Of a DNA stretch of 64,000 bases, positions 9,526 through 19,242 are shown piece after piece (positions within the stretch are counted from its first letter, which is position 1; each line of letters starts with the position of its first letter). The position numbers were made by a program, and so were the translations under genes. The notes beneath the pieces were generated by a model. That model saw only the letters and a program-made list of their open reading frames with translations, was not told where the DNA came from and made no database searches. The stretch comes from PALSA-1006 sp964571195 (GTDB lineage: Bacteria; Pseudomonadota; Gammaproteobacteria; Burkholderiales; Gallionellaceae): positions 115,361 to 179,360 of the forward strand of contig CAZNAD010000003.1 of NCBI GenBank assembly GCA_964571195.1, given 5' to 3'.

Positions 9526-10158
9526 TCATATCATATTCTTCAATCCTGACGCGAACTCGGTCGCGCCACCATTGGCGGGGTGCCGCACGCAACCCGCGAT
9601 GGGAATAGCCATCTCACGCAACAAGCCTTCCGACTTCTTTCCCACCGCGATGATCTTGGCGGCCGGGAACGCTTCGATCAACAGCCGTAACGCCGGCTCA
9701 CCAAGACTGATCTCGGACGGGGACGGCGTACGGTTCGACCACACATCATTTGGACGATACGGATGTAATTGCATGGCATTCCACAGCACAGTACGTTCGG
9801 CGATACCCAAGCGATAAAGTGTCTTCCAGACTATGGTGGCGGAAGGTTCGGAGAACGGCAAGCGCCTGGTCGATAGCCTGCCAGTCAAAGCCGGAATACG
9901 CGGGATAGCGCCCTCGCCTAACAGGCGTTCGCTGGTAAATGCGATGCCACTATAGCGGCAGCCTTGATAACCCGGTGCCTCTCCGGCCAGGATGAATTCA
10001 GGGTCACAATCCAGATGCAGCGCCAATCGCGCCAGCTTCTCAACCGGGCCATTCCCGGCGGCATCGTGCGGGCAGATGTCCCGCCACGGATTAAATAGCC
10101 CCTCTCTTCCAGCGGGAAGGGTCTCGACAAGGCTACGGGCAAGCGATAGTTTTGGCAT
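9526..10158 (-). CDS. uracil-DNA glycosylase superfamily protein
   Basis: 210-aa protein with uracil-DNA glycosylase fold signatures: GEAPGYQGCRYSG (water-activating/uracil-binding loop) at residues ~58-70 and a C-terminal RHPANGG that matches the position of the HPSP-type loop. Other motifs (LWNAMQLHP and IIAVGKKSEGLL) also fit the fold. No Fe-S cysteine cluster is obvious, so it is not a classical family 4 enzyme. Substrate is uncertain. Confidence 0.75.
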   Translation of the reverse strand: MPKLSLARSLVETLPAGREGLFNPWRDICPHDAAGNGPVEKLARLALHLDCDPEFILAGEAPGYQGCRYSGIAFTSERLLGEGAIPRIPALTGRLSTRRLPFSEPSATIVWKTLYRLGIAERTVLWNAMQLHPYRPNDVWSNRTPSPSEISLGEPALRLLIEAFPAAKIIAVGKKSEGLLREMAIPIAGCVRHPANGGATEFASGLKNMI

Positions 10159-10291
10159 CAGATATCTTGATTGTTACAAAAAACCATTTGAAATCATTTA
10201 AAAGAGGGAGCAGAATTGTAACGCATGCGGGTGACACGGCTTTCCGAAGTTTTCATTGACGTGACATTCGCCCTCATTAAAGGAGTACATC

Positions 10292-10492
10292 ATGGCCATC
10301 AATTCGATCTCTCCGGGTAGCTATAACTCTCCATCGGTTCAACCGCAGGTGCAGACCCAGCGCACTCAGGAAAAACCGCGAGAAGTCAGAGCCGAGGTCA
10401 GAACCCCACCGCCACCTCCGGTAGAACTTGCGATGCCCTCTATGAACACTAGCGGACAAACCGTGGGAACAGTGATCAACACCAAAGCCTGA
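10292..10492 (+). CDS. small Pro-rich protein of unknown function
   Basis: 66-aa protein with no recognised domain. It contains a run of five prolines near the middle (PPPPPVELAMP) and several Gln/Ser residues. A strong AAAGGAG Shine-Dalgarno precedes the ATG, and a terminator follows 27 bases after the stop, so it looks like a monocistronic expressed gene. The first residues resemble those of the 112-aa protein at 6,395. Confidence 0.6.
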   Translation: MAINSISPGSYNSPSVQPQVQTQRTQEKPREVRAEVRTPPPPPVELAMPSMNTSGQTVGTVINTKA

Positions 10493-10518
10493 TTTTCGTG
10501 CTTACAGAAAACAAAAAA

Positions 10519-10545
10519 GCCCCGCAGTTGCGGGGCTTTTTTTAT
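10519..10545. terminator. bidirectional rho-independent terminator
   Basis: GCCCCGC-AGTT-GCGGGGC stem-loop flanked by AAAAAA on the left and TTTTTTT on the right, so it works in both directions. It lies between the small plus-strand gene and the end of pnp. Confidence 0.92.
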
Positions 10546-10561
10546 TGAATACACTCAGGCC

Positions 10562-12667
10562 TTATTCGGCAGCGGGTGTTTCCGACTGGGGCAACAAGGC
10601 TTTCATGCTCAGGCGCATACGGCCTTTCTCATCGGCTTCCAGAACCTTCACCTTGACGATTTGACCTTCTTTCAGGTGATCCGCTACAGCGGCGATACGC
10701 TCGTTGGAAATCTGCGAGATATGCAGCAGACCGTCTTTACCGGGCAGGATGTTGACGATGGCACCGAAATCCAGCAACTTGACCACCGGGCCTTCATAGG
10801 TCTTACCCACTTCGACCTCGGCAACGATATCCTCGATACGTTTCTTCGCCAGTTCGCCTGCTTCACCGCTGACACAGGCGATGGTGATGTTACCTTCATC
10901 GTCGATATCGATGGTCGTACCGGTTTCTTCGGTCAACGCGCGGATCACCGCACCACCCTTGCCGATCACGTCACGGATCTTTTCGGGATTGATCTTCATC
11001 TTGATCATGCGCGGCGCATGTGAAGAGACTTCGGGACGCACGGTTGGCATCGCCTGCTTCATGATGCCGAGGATATGGATACGACCCTCGCGTGCCTGAC
11101 TCAGCGCGACCTTCATGATCTCTTTGGTGATGCCGTTGATCTTGATATCCATCTGCAAGGCAGTGATACCGTGCTCGGAACCGGCCACCTTGAAGTCCAT
11201 ATCGCCCAGATGATCTTCATCACCCAAGATATCGGTCAACACGGCGAAGCGATTGCCGTCCTTGATCAGTCCCATCGCAATACCCGCGACATGGGTCTTC
11301 ACCGGCACACCCGCGTCCATCAGCGACAGACAGCCACCACAAACCGAAGCCATTGAGCTGGAGCCGTTCGACTCGGTGATCTCGGAAACCACACGCATCG
11401 CATAGCCGAAATCCTCTTCGCTCGGCAGTACCGCCACCAGCGCGCGTTTCGCCAGACGGCCGTGGCCGATCTCACGGCGCTTTGGCGTACCCACGCGACC
11501 GGTCTCACCAGTCGAGTACGGAGGGAAGTTGTAATGGAGCATGAAACGGTCAGAGTATTCGCCTTGCAGCGCATCGATGGTCTGCGAATCACGCATGCTG
11601 CCGAGTGTCGCCACAACCAGAGCCTGAGTCTCACCACGGGTGAACAACGCCGAACCGTGGGTACGCGGCAATACGCCGGTACGGATCGTGATTGGACGCA
11701 CAGTGCGAGTATCACGACCATCAATGCGCGGCTCTCCGCTGAGAATCTGTCCGCGCACGATCTTCGCTTCCAGCGCGCCGAACAATTCGCCCAATTGATT
11801 CTTCGAGACATCCGGGAACTGTGCCGTCAATGACTCGAACACACGACCTCGGATCGCATCCACTTCGGCTGTGCGAGCTTGCTTCTGGCGAACCGCATAA
11901 GCGGCTTGCAGATCTTTCTCTGCCAGCTCTGCCAGCTTTGCGATCAAGCCTTCGTTCTTTGCCGCAGGCTCCCAATCCCATGCGTCTTTGCCGATTGCAT
12001 CGGCCATCTCATTGATGGCATTGATGACGGCCTGCATCTGCTCATGGCCGAACACCACCGCACCCAGCATCACCTCTTCGGACAGCTCCTGGGCTTCGGA
12101 TTCCACCATCAGCACGGCTTGTGCCGTACCGGCCACCACCAAGTCCATCTGCGACTGCACCAGTTCGTCTTTGGTCGGATTCAGCACATACTGACCATTC
12201 AAATAACCCACACGCGCCGCACCGATCGGGCCGTCGAAAGGGATACCGGAGATGGCCAATGCGGCGGAAGCACCGATCATCGACGGGATGTCGGAGTCGA
12301 TCTGGTCATCGGACGAAACGACGGTCGCTACGATCTGCACCTCGTTGTAGAAGCTCTCGGGAAACAGCGGACGCAACGGGCGGTCAATCAGGCGTGAAGT
12401 CAGGATCTCCTTTTCGCTGGGACGGCCTTCGCGTTTAAAGAAGCCGCCGGGAATCTTGCCCGCAGCATAGGTGCGCTCCTGATAATCCACAGTCAGGGGA
12501 AAGAAGTCTTGTTCCGGTTTCGCGTTCTTTGCGCCAACGACAGTGACCAGCACCACCGTATCGTCCAAGCTGACCATCACCGCACCAGTCGCCTGACGGG
12601 CGATCTCGCCGGTTTCCAATGTCAGTTGATGTTTGCCGTAACTAATCGTTTTCTTATAGTGACTCAA
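10562..12667 (-). CDS. pnp: polyribonucleotide nucleotidyltransferase
   Basis: Phosphorolytic 3'-5' exoribonuclease, degradosome component. Two RNase PH domains (to ~residue 540), a KH domain (KIRDVIGKGGAVIRAL) and a C-terminal S1 domain (GKTYEGPVVKLLDFGAIV) are in order. The TTG at 12,667 is chosen as start because GAGAGAGG lies 6 bases upstream and the protein then begins MSHYKKTISYG as in relatives. ATG codons at 12,691 and 12,730 have no good ribosome site. Start gives 701 aa. Confidence 0.93.
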   Translation of the reverse strand: MSHYKKTISYGKHQLTLETGEIARQATGAVMVSLDDTVVLVTVVGAKNAKPEQDFFPLTVDYQERTYAAGKIPGGFFKREGRPSEKEILTSRLIDRPLRPLFPESFYNEVQIVATVVSSDDQIDSDIPSMIGASAALAISGIPFDGPIGAARVGYLNGQYVLNPTKDELVQSQMDLVVAGTAQAVLMVESEAQELSEEVMLGAVVFGHEQMQAVINAINEMADAIGKDAWDWEPAAKNEGLIAKLAELAEKDLQAAYAVRQKQARTAEVDAIRGRVFESLTAQFPDVSKNQLGELFGALEAKIVRGQILSGEPRIDGRDTRTVRPITIRTGVLPRTHGSALFTRGETQALVVATLGSMRDSQTIDALQGEYSDRFMLHYNFPPYSTGETGRVGTPKRREIGHGRLAKRALVAVLPSEEDFGYAMRVVSEITESNGSSSMASVCGGCLSLMDAGVPVKTHVAGIAMGLIKDGNRFAVLTDILGDEDHLGDMDFKVAGSEHGITALQMDIKINGITKEIMKVALSQAREGRIHILGIMKQAMPTVRPEVSSHAPRMIKMKINPEKIRDVIGKGGAVIRALTEETGTTIDIDDEGNITIACVSGEAGELAKKRIEDIVAEVEVGKTYEGPVVKLLDFGAIVNILPGKDGLLHISQISNERIAAVADHLKEGQIVKVKVLEADEKGRMRLSMKALLPQSETPAAE

Positions 12668-12767
12668 GGTAGACCTCTCTCGGAATGACATGGCGCAACT
12701 ACGCCGGGATGAATAAACAACGACAACCAAAACGACGCGGGCCGCATCTGCGACCCGCTGTCATGTG

Positions 12768-13037
12768 TTACTTGCGCAAATCGAGGCGCTTGATCAGTTC
12801 TTTGTAGCCATCTTCGTTCTTGCTCTTCAGGTAGTCGAGCAACTTGCGGCGGCGGCTAACCAGACGCAACAGCCCACGGCGGGAGTGATGGTCTTTATTG
12901 TGTTCCTTGAAATGGTCGGTCAGGTAGTTGATGCGAGCTGTCATCAAAGCCACTTGAACTTCGGGAGAACCGGTGTCGCCCTTTGCGCGTTGATAATCGG
13001 CCACGATTTGCGATTTTTGTGCCGTGGTAATAGACAT
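12768..13037 (-). CDS. rpsO: 30S ribosomal protein S15
   Basis: 89 aa, the full family length. The conserved features include GDTGSPEVQVALLT-like (GDTGSPEVQVALMT), the HxxDHHSRRGLL region (HNKDHHSRRGLL) and the C-terminal Y..LIKRLDLRK. It lies between truB and pnp, the classic rpsO-pnp arrangement. In known species S15 represses its own translation; no such structure was modelled here. Confidence 0.97.
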   Translation of the reverse strand: MSITTAQKSQIVADYQRAKGDTGSPEVQVALMTARINYLTDHFKEHNKDHHSRRGLLRLVSRRRKLLDYLKSKNEDGYKELIKRLDLRK

Positions 13038-13102
13038 TTACTTCCTCTCCAATAAAAAAGTGCGGCATTTTACCCTTGAATGGGCTGCCTACTCAAGTTA
13101 AT

Positions 13103-14029
13103 TCAACAGCCTGAATGCGAGGCTGCGGCGTTTTTGGCTATGCTGGACAACAACCGACTGGGGGCCAATCGGGTTCCCAGCAACTCCCCTACCCCGATGA
13201 ACCGTCCAGCCGAATACAGCCGCAACTTCCCGTCGGGAATATCCAATTGTTTGCCCAGACGCTGTCCCTGTGCTATGCGCTGCAATTCGACAGCGTCCAG
13301 TTCCAGACTGGGCAAATCCTGCAACATACAATCCAGCGGCAACAGTGCGGCATCACGCGCCCCGTCGTCCATTGCCTCAAGCTGAGCCAGTGTATACGCG
13401 GAGGCCAGATCGAAACCGGCGATCCCGGTGCGGCGCAATGCGGTCAAATGCCCGCCGCAGCCCAGTGCCGCGCCGATATCCTCAGCCAGCGTACGCACAT
13501 AAGTTCCTTTGCTACAGCGCACGACGAAGTCCAATTCTGTCCCTTCCAGACGAGTCATGCGCAAGTCATGGACGAACACATCGCGCAAGGTGCGCTCTAC
13601 CGTTTCACCTTTGCGGATATATTCATACAGCGGTTTTCCCTGGTGTTTGAGGGCACTGTACATAGGCGGCAATTGCTGGATCGCACCACGGAACGAGGGC
13701 AAGACACCTTCCACCTCCTCCGCTGTGACATTGACCGGCTTGCTGGCAATGACCTCACCTTCTGCATCGCCGGTCGTGGTGGTCTGCCCGAGACGAACGG
13801 TCGCACGGTAAGTCTTGTCGGCGTCGAGCAGCCCCATGGAGAACTTGGTCGCCTCACCGAAACAGACCGGCAACAAGCCGCTGGCAAGGGGATCGAGTGT
13901 TCCGGTATGCCCCGCTTTCTCCGCCTGATACAAGCGGCGGACTTTTTGCAGGGCGGTATTGGAACTCAGTTCCAGCGGTTTATCGAACAACAGGACGCCG
14001 TCGAGCGAACGCCAGGCGCGCGCCTTCAT
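13103..14029 (-). CDS. truB: tRNA pseudouridine(55) synthase
   Basis: Makes pseudouridine 55 in the T loop of tRNAs. The catalytic Asp is in GHTGTLDPLASGLLP. Downstream KTYRATVRLG and the GTYVRTLAEDIG motif match TruB. Start at MKARAWRSLDG gives 308 aa. A frame extending to 14,113 would run into rbfA, and those residues look non-conserved. Confidence 0.93.
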   Translation of the reverse strand: MKARAWRSLDGVLLFDKPLELSSNTALQKVRRLYQAEKAGHTGTLDPLASGLLPVCFGEATKFSMGLLDADKTYRATVRLGQTTTTGDAEGEVIASKPVNVTAEEVEGVLPSFRGAIQQLPPMYSALKHQGKPLYEYIRKGETVERTLRDVFVHDLRMTRLEGTELDFVVRCSKGTYVRTLAEDIGAALGCGGHLTALRRTGIAGFDLASAYTLAQLEAMDDGARDAALLPLDCMLQDLPSLELDAVELQRIAQGQRLGKQLDIPDGKLRLYSAGRFIGVGELLGTRLAPSRLLSSIAKNAAASHSGC

Positions 14030-14036
14030 GCCTGGA

Positions 14037-14393
14037 TCAAAGCTTGTTGTCACTGGCCACGGCTTGGTCGATGAGCTGGGACAGGTGGGCTCCACGCTCG
14101 ATGGAAACGTCATAGACGAAGTGTAATTGCGGAATGATGCGCAGCTTCATGGCATGAGCCAATTGGCTGCGCAAAAAGCCAGCCGCGCGCTCCAGACCTT
14201 CTTGTAGTTGTTTGCTGGAGCCGTCCAGCGTGGTGTAGAACACCTTGGCATGGGAATAGTCGCTAGTGACCTCAACGCCAGTGATGGTCACCCGCTGCAC
14301 ACGCGGATCTTTGACTTCGAGGCGCAACAGACCGGCCAGTTCGCGCTGGATCTGTTCGGCGATACGGTCGGTTCTTGCGTAGTCCTTGGCCAT
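14037..14393 (-). CDS. rbfA: 30S ribosome-binding factor A
   Basis: 118-aa KH-like factor needed for late 30S maturation and 16S 5'-end processing. R.DRIAEQIQRELA at the N-terminus, VTITGVEVTSDYSHAKVF, and the C-terminal LHFVYDVSIERGAHL are typical. Its first base coincides with the last base of infB. Confidence 0.95.
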   Translation of the reverse strand: MAKDYARTDRIAEQIQRELAGLLRLEVKDPRVQRVTITGVEVTSDYSHAKVFYTTLDGSSKQLQEGLERAAGFLRSQLAHAMKLRIIPQLHFVYDVSIERGAHLSQLIDQAVASDNKL

Positions 14394-16975
14394 TAAAGTG
14401 CGCGTGCGACCTCAACGATCTCAAACACCTCCAGCTGGTCGCCCACTTCCAGATCGTTATAACCGCGCAACGACAGACCGCACTCGAAATTGGACTTCAC
14501 TTCTTTCACATCGTCCTTGAAGCGTTTGAGCGAGTCCAGTTCGCCGGTATGGATGACCACGTTGTTGCGCAACACGCGCACCTGCGAGCCGCGCTTGACC
14601 ATACCCTCGGTGACATAACATCCGGCGATGGTACCGACCTTGGAGATGGTGAATACCTGGCGGATATCCACCATACCGATGACATTCTCCTTCTTGTCCG
14701 GGGTCAACATGCCGGACAAAGCGGCTTTGATCTCATCGACCATGGCGTAGATGATGTTGTAATAACGGATGTCCACACCTGAGGATTCGGCCAGACGGCG
14801 CGCTGCCGCGTCCGCACGCGAATTGAAGCCGATGACAATCGCCTTGGAAGCGAGTGCCAGATTGATATCGGACTCGGAAATCGCACCGACACCGCTATGG
14901 ATCAGGCTAACTTTAACTTCGGAAGTGGACAGTTTCTGCAACGAACCGGCGATGGCTTCCAGCGAGCCTTGTACATCCGCCTTCACGATCAGCGACAGAC
15001 TGCGCACTTCGCCTTCGCCCATCTGCTCGAACATGTTTTCCAGCTTGGCAGCCTGCTGCTTGGCCAGCTTCACATCACGGAACTTGCCTTGGCGGAACAG
15101 CGCGATCTCGCGCGCCTTCTTCTCGTCGGCCAGCACCAGGAAATCCGCACCGGCGACCGGCACTTCGGACAACCCCTGGATCTCGACCGGGATGGAAGGC
15201 CCCGCCTCGTTGATGACTTTACCGTTTTCATCCAGCATGGCGCGCACGCGGCCGGAAACGGAACCGACCAGGATGGCATCGCCACGCTTCAAGGTACCGG
15301 ACTGCACCAGCAAGGTCGCCACTGCACCTTTGCCTTTGTCCAGACGGGCTTCGACCACCACCCCTTTGGCGCTGGCATCTTTTGCCGCCTTCAACTCCAG
15401 CACCTCGGCTTGTAGCAGGATGCCTTCCAGCAGGGCATCAATACCCTGCCCGCTCTTGGCCGACACTTCGACGAACATCGCGTCACCACCCCAGTCTTCC
15501 GGCACCACACCTTCGGCCACCAGCTCTTGACGCACACGCTCGGCATTCGCTTCCGGTTTGTCGATCTTGGTAATCGCCACCACGATAGGCACTTCTGCCG
15601 CCTTGGCATGGTGGATCGCTTCCTTGGTTTGCGGCATCACGCCGTCGTCAGCGGCACAGACCAGCACCACGATATCGGTCGCTTTTGCGCCACGTGCACG
15701 CATCGCGGTGAACGCCTCGTGTCCCGGTGTATCGAGGAAAGTGATCATGCCGCGCGGTGTATCGACATGGTACGCACCGATATGCTGCGTGATACCACCG
15801 GCTTCGCCGGATGCCACACGGGTACGGCGGATGTAATCCAGCAAAGAAGTCTTACCGTGGTCAACGTGGCCCATCACCGTCACAACAGGGGCGCGAGGCT
15901 CCAGTACCACGTCTTTATGGTCGGTCGTTTCGGTCAGATAAGCATCGGGATCATCCGGTTTGGCCGGTTTCGCGATATGGCCGAGTTCTTCCACCACGAT
16001 CATCGCGGTCTCTTGATCCAGCACCTGATTGATGGTGACCATGCTGCCCATTTTCATCAGCGCCTTGATGATCTCCACCGCCTTGATCGACATCTTCTGT
16101 GCCAATTCCGAAACGCTGATAGTTTCTGGAACCATCACTTCCTGCACGATAGGTTCGGTCGGCAAAGAGAACGCGTGCTGACCTTGCGATGCATCGTCAT
16201 GCTTGGAATGTTTGTCATGGCGCGCGGTACGCAAAGAACCGCCAGTGCGGATACCCACGCCAGCGCGGGCATCCACATTGCGCGAAGGCGGACGTTTCTT
16301 GTGACCGGCCTGATCCCAAGGGCTATCCTTGTCGGCGAGTTTCTCGATCTTTTTCGGTTTTGATACCTTGTCGCCCGGCTTCAAAGTCGGCTTGTGTAAT
16401 GTACCGTCCGGTGCCGGTACGGCGGCAGCATCAGCAACTGGCGCGACTTCGGGCGTCGCTGCCGGAGTCACAGCCGGTTCTGCCGCAGGCGCGGCGACAG
16501 GCTCGGCAGCCTTGGCCTTGCGTTTGCTGCGCTCTTGTTTGGCTTGTACTTCTGCCGCTTGGCGTGCCGCCAATTCGGCCTGAATGCGCGCTTCTTCGTT
16601 GCGGGCATTCAATTCTTCTGCATCGACCACCTTGACCGGAGCGACAGGCGCGGCAGCGGGAGCTGCCTCTTTCTCCACATCGGCGGAAGCGGGAGCGACC
16701 GTGCGTTTCTTGCGCACCTCGACCTGGATGGTGCGCGACTTGCCGGTGCTGTCGGCCTTTTTGATCGCCGTGGTTTCGCGGCGCACCAGCGTGATCTTGT
16801 TCTTGCCGCTGCCGTGGGCATTGCGCAAATGTTCAAGCAGCTGCGATTTGTCTTGTTCGGATACGGGGTCAGTCTCCTGCTTCTTGGCGACCCCGGCCGC
16901 CTGCAGTTGTTCCAGCAACAGTTCGACCGGCAAACCCAGCTCCCCGGCGAATTGCGCTACATTCATTTTTCCCAT
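14393..16975 (-). CDS. infB: translation initiation factor IF-2
   Basis: GTPase placing fMet-tRNA on the 30S subunit. An N-terminal IF2N domain is followed by an Ala/Pro/Lys-rich linker (residues ~90-230), a second IF2N motif, and the G domain: G1 GHVDHGKTS, G3 DTPGHEAF, G4 TKID. Domains II-IV follow. Length 860 aa is normal. An alternative start three codons in (MNVAQFAGELG) is equally plausible. Confidence 0.97.
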   Translation of the reverse strand: MGKMNVAQFAGELGLPVELLLEQLQAAGVAKKQETDPVSEQDKSQLLEHLRNAHGSGKNKITLVRRETTAIKKADSTGKSRTIQVEVRKKRTVAPASADVEKEAAPAAAPVAPVKVVDAEELNARNEEARIQAELAARQAAEVQAKQERSKRKAKAAEPVAAPAAEPAVTPAATPEVAPVADAAAVPAPDGTLHKPTLKPGDKVSKPKKIEKLADKDSPWDQAGHKKRPPSRNVDARAGVGIRTGGSLRTARHDKHSKHDDASQGQHAFSLPTEPIVQEVMVPETISVSELAQKMSIKAVEIIKALMKMGSMVTINQVLDQETAMIVVEELGHIAKPAKPDDPDAYLTETTDHKDVVLEPRAPVVTVMGHVDHGKTSLLDYIRRTRVASGEAGGITQHIGAYHVDTPRGMITFLDTPGHEAFTAMRARGAKATDIVVLVCAADDGVMPQTKEAIHHAKAAEVPIVVAITKIDKPEANAERVRQELVAEGVVPEDWGGDAMFVEVSAKSGQGIDALLEGILLQAEVLELKAAKDASAKGVVVEARLDKGKGAVATLLVQSGTLKRGDAILVGSVSGRVRAMLDENGKVINEAGPSIPVEIQGLSEVPVAGADFLVLADEKKAREIALFRQGKFRDVKLAKQQAAKLENMFEQMGEGEVRSLSLIVKADVQGSLEAIAGSLQKLSTSEVKVSLIHSGVGAISESDINLALASKAIVIGFNSRADAAARRLAESSGVDIRYYNIIYAMVDEIKAALSGMLTPDKKENVIGMVDIRQVFTISKVGTIAGCYVTEGMVKRGSQVRVLRNNVVIHTGELDSLKRFKDDVKEVKSNFECGLSLRGYNDLEVGDQLEVFEIVEVARAL

Positions 16976-17040
16976 TACGACCCCTTAAACCCAAAAAACA
17001 GACAAATCGTCTATCGATAAACTTCACATCTCGCGAACCA

Positions 17041-18516
17041 TCACGCGAACCATGGTGCGCGTGCCGTCATGATCAACTGGTTGGCGCGGTCCATCTCCAT
17101 GCCGGTGATCTCGACCAGCTCTTCGCCGTCCAGATCGGCCAGTTGCTCTTGTGTACCGATGCCGCTCGAAGCCAGCGTCCGCGCCGTCTCTTCATCCATA
17201 CCTTCGATCTTCAGCAGATCCTCGATGTTGTGCTCGACCTGCTCTTCGTTGGCGATGGCTTCAGTCAGCAAAGCGTTACGCGCACGGCTGCGCAACTCGT
17301 TCACGGTCGCCTCATCAAACGACTCGATCGCCAACATCTCGTCCAAAGGCACATAGGCCACTTCTTCCAGCGTGTTGAAACCTTCCTGCACGAGGATATC
17401 GGCAACCTCCTCGTCCACATCCAGCTTGGCGACGAACAGATCGCGAATCTTGGAGAACTCCTGCTCGTTCTTCTCGGCGGATTGCTCCACCGTCATCAGG
17501 TTGATTTCCCAGCCGGTCAGCTCGCTGGCCAGACGCACGTTCTGACCACCGCGTCCGATGGCTTGCGCCAGATTCTCTTCTTCCACCACCACATCCATAC
17601 TATGACGGTCTTCATCGACCACGATGCTGGTCACTTCGGCAGGAGCCAAAGCATTGATGACACTGGTCGCCGGGTCTTCCGACCACAGGATGATATCCAC
17701 ACGCTCACCGGCCAGCTCATTGGTCACCGCCTGCACGCGCGAACCGCGCATACCCACGCAAGTGCCGATGGGGTCGAGGCGCTGGTCATGGCTGCGTACC
17801 GCAATCTTGGCGCGCGAACCGGGATCGCGCGAAGCGCTGACGATCTCCAGCAAACCTTCTTCGATCTCGGGCACTTCCAGCTCGAACAGCTTGGTCAGGA
17901 ATTCCGGGGTGATACGCGACAGGATGATCTGCGGGCCGCGCACGGTGCGATCTACACGCAACAGATAGGCGCGTACACGGTCGCCCACACGCAGATTCTC
18001 TTTCGGAATCATCTGGTCGCGCGGCAACAATGCTTCGATCTTGCCGAACTCGACGATGGCGTTGCCGCGCTCGATACGTTTGATCGTGCCCGACACCAGA
18101 TGCTCGCTGCGTTCCATGAAATCCGCCAGGATCTGCTCGCGTTCCGCATCGCGGATCTTCTGGAAGATGACCTGCTTTGCCGCTTGCGCGCCGATACGCC
18201 CGAAGTCGATAGACTCCAGCGGCTCCTCGATGAACTCATCCATCTGGATCGCGGGGTTGCGCTTCTGCGCCTCGTTCAGTTTGATATGCAGATCGGGCGT
18301 CTCGAACGTCTCATCGTCGGTCACCTGCCAGCGCCGGAAAGACTCGTATTCACCCGTCTGGCGATCGATGCTGACGCGAACGTCCGCTTCCTCATCCACG
18401 AAACGTTTCTTGGTCGCCGAGGCCAAAGCCGATTCCAGCGCACCAAACACGATTTCCTTATCCACGTTCTTCTCACGCGCCAAGGCATCTACCAACAACA
18501 AGACTTCACGACTCAT
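17041..18516 (-). CDS. nusA: transcription termination/antitermination factor NusA
   Basis: RNA polymerase-binding elongation factor. Starting at MSREVLLLVDAL the protein is 491 aa. It has the N-terminal RNAP-binding domain, an S1 domain (VSGTIKRIERGNAIVEFG), two KH domains (including GRGGQNVRLASELTGWEIN), and two acidic C-terminal helix-hairpin repeats. It lies between rimP and infB. Confidence 0.97.
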   Translation of the reverse strand: MSREVLLLVDALAREKNVDKEIVFGALESALASATKKRFVDEEADVRVSIDRQTGEYESFRRWQVTDDETFETPDLHIKLNEAQKRNPAIQMDEFIEEPLESIDFGRIGAQAAKQVIFQKIRDAEREQILADFMERSEHLVSGTIKRIERGNAIVEFGKIEALLPRDQMIPKENLRVGDRVRAYLLRVDRTVRGPQIILSRITPEFLTKLFELEVPEIEEGLLEIVSASRDPGSRAKIAVRSHDQRLDPIGTCVGMRGSRVQAVTNELAGERVDIILWSEDPATSVINALAPAEVTSIVVDEDRHSMDVVVEEENLAQAIGRGGQNVRLASELTGWEINLMTVEQSAEKNEQEFSKIRDLFVAKLDVDEEVADILVQEGFNTLEEVAYVPLDEMLAIESFDEATVNELRSRARNALLTEAIANEEQVEHNIEDLLKIEGMDEETARTLASSGIGTQEQLADLDGEELVEITGMEMDRANQLIMTARAPWFA

Positions 18517-18573
18517 CACCGTCTCCAACCGTTCAAGCCACGTGCACCATGCAGCGACTCAGGTTATTCAAAA

Positions 18574-18999
18574 TTAAAACACCGGCACCAAACGTGCCTT
18601 ATCCAGATTGGCCAGCTCGATCACAACCGGACTGCCATCCACATCCAACTGCAACATCCCATCCTGAAGCTCGCCCAGGATACCCACAAAATTCTTGCGC
18701 CCGTTTAACGGCACACGCAACTTCAACTGCGCCTTCTGTCCGCGAAAACGCTCGAAATCCGCCGCTTTTTTGAGCGGCCTATCCAAGCCCGGCGAAGAAA
18801 TCTCCAGCCGCTCGAAATCCACGTTTTCCACCGCGAACAGCCGCGTCAACTGGTGACTCACCCGCTCGCAATCTTCCAGAGAGATACCATCGGGCTGATC
18901 GATGAACACACGCATCAGCCCGCGGCCGGACACCTCCAGATCGACCAGTTCGTATCCCAAACCGGCCAGTGTCGTTTCCACCAGCTTCACCACGTCCAT
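18574..18999 (-). CDS. rimP: ribosome maturation factor RimP
   Basis: 30S assembly factor, first gene of the rimP-nusA-infB operon. The 141-aa protein starts at MDVVKLVETTLAGLGYELV. It shows the RimP N-domain (LMRVFIDQPDGISLEDCERVS) and C-terminal SH3-like domain (LKLRVPLNGRKNFVGIL). A frame extending to 19,038 adds 13 residues without support. Confidence 0.95.
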   Translation of the reverse strand: MDVVKLVETTLAGLGYELVDLEVSGRGLMRVFIDQPDGISLEDCERVSHQLTRLFAVENVDFERLEISSPGLDRPLKKAADFERFRGQKAQLKLRVPLNGRKNFVGILGELQDGMLQLDVDGSPVVIELANLDKARLVPVF

Positions 19000-19242
19000 A
19001 ATCCGCACCCACAAATAAAAAACGGGCTCGAAGCCCATCTCATCTATAACAACGGCGCGCAGTATAGCAAAAGTCTATGGCATTGAAAACAACTCGATGA
19101 ATATTCTCGCAAACGGCTGCGGCCAGCATCCCTCCAATTGAAGGAAAATTGGCAATTTACCATTGCGATGACGTCTACTCTAATGATGGCGAATGACGCG
19201 GGAAGATATAGCTCAATTGCGATAAACAGGTTATGGTGCCGC

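Noticed and set aside
17143..18708. Long plus-strand ORF opposite nusA and rimP
   Set aside because: It is a codon-bias shadow of nusA/rimP; the translated sequence is low-quality and His/Arg-rich.
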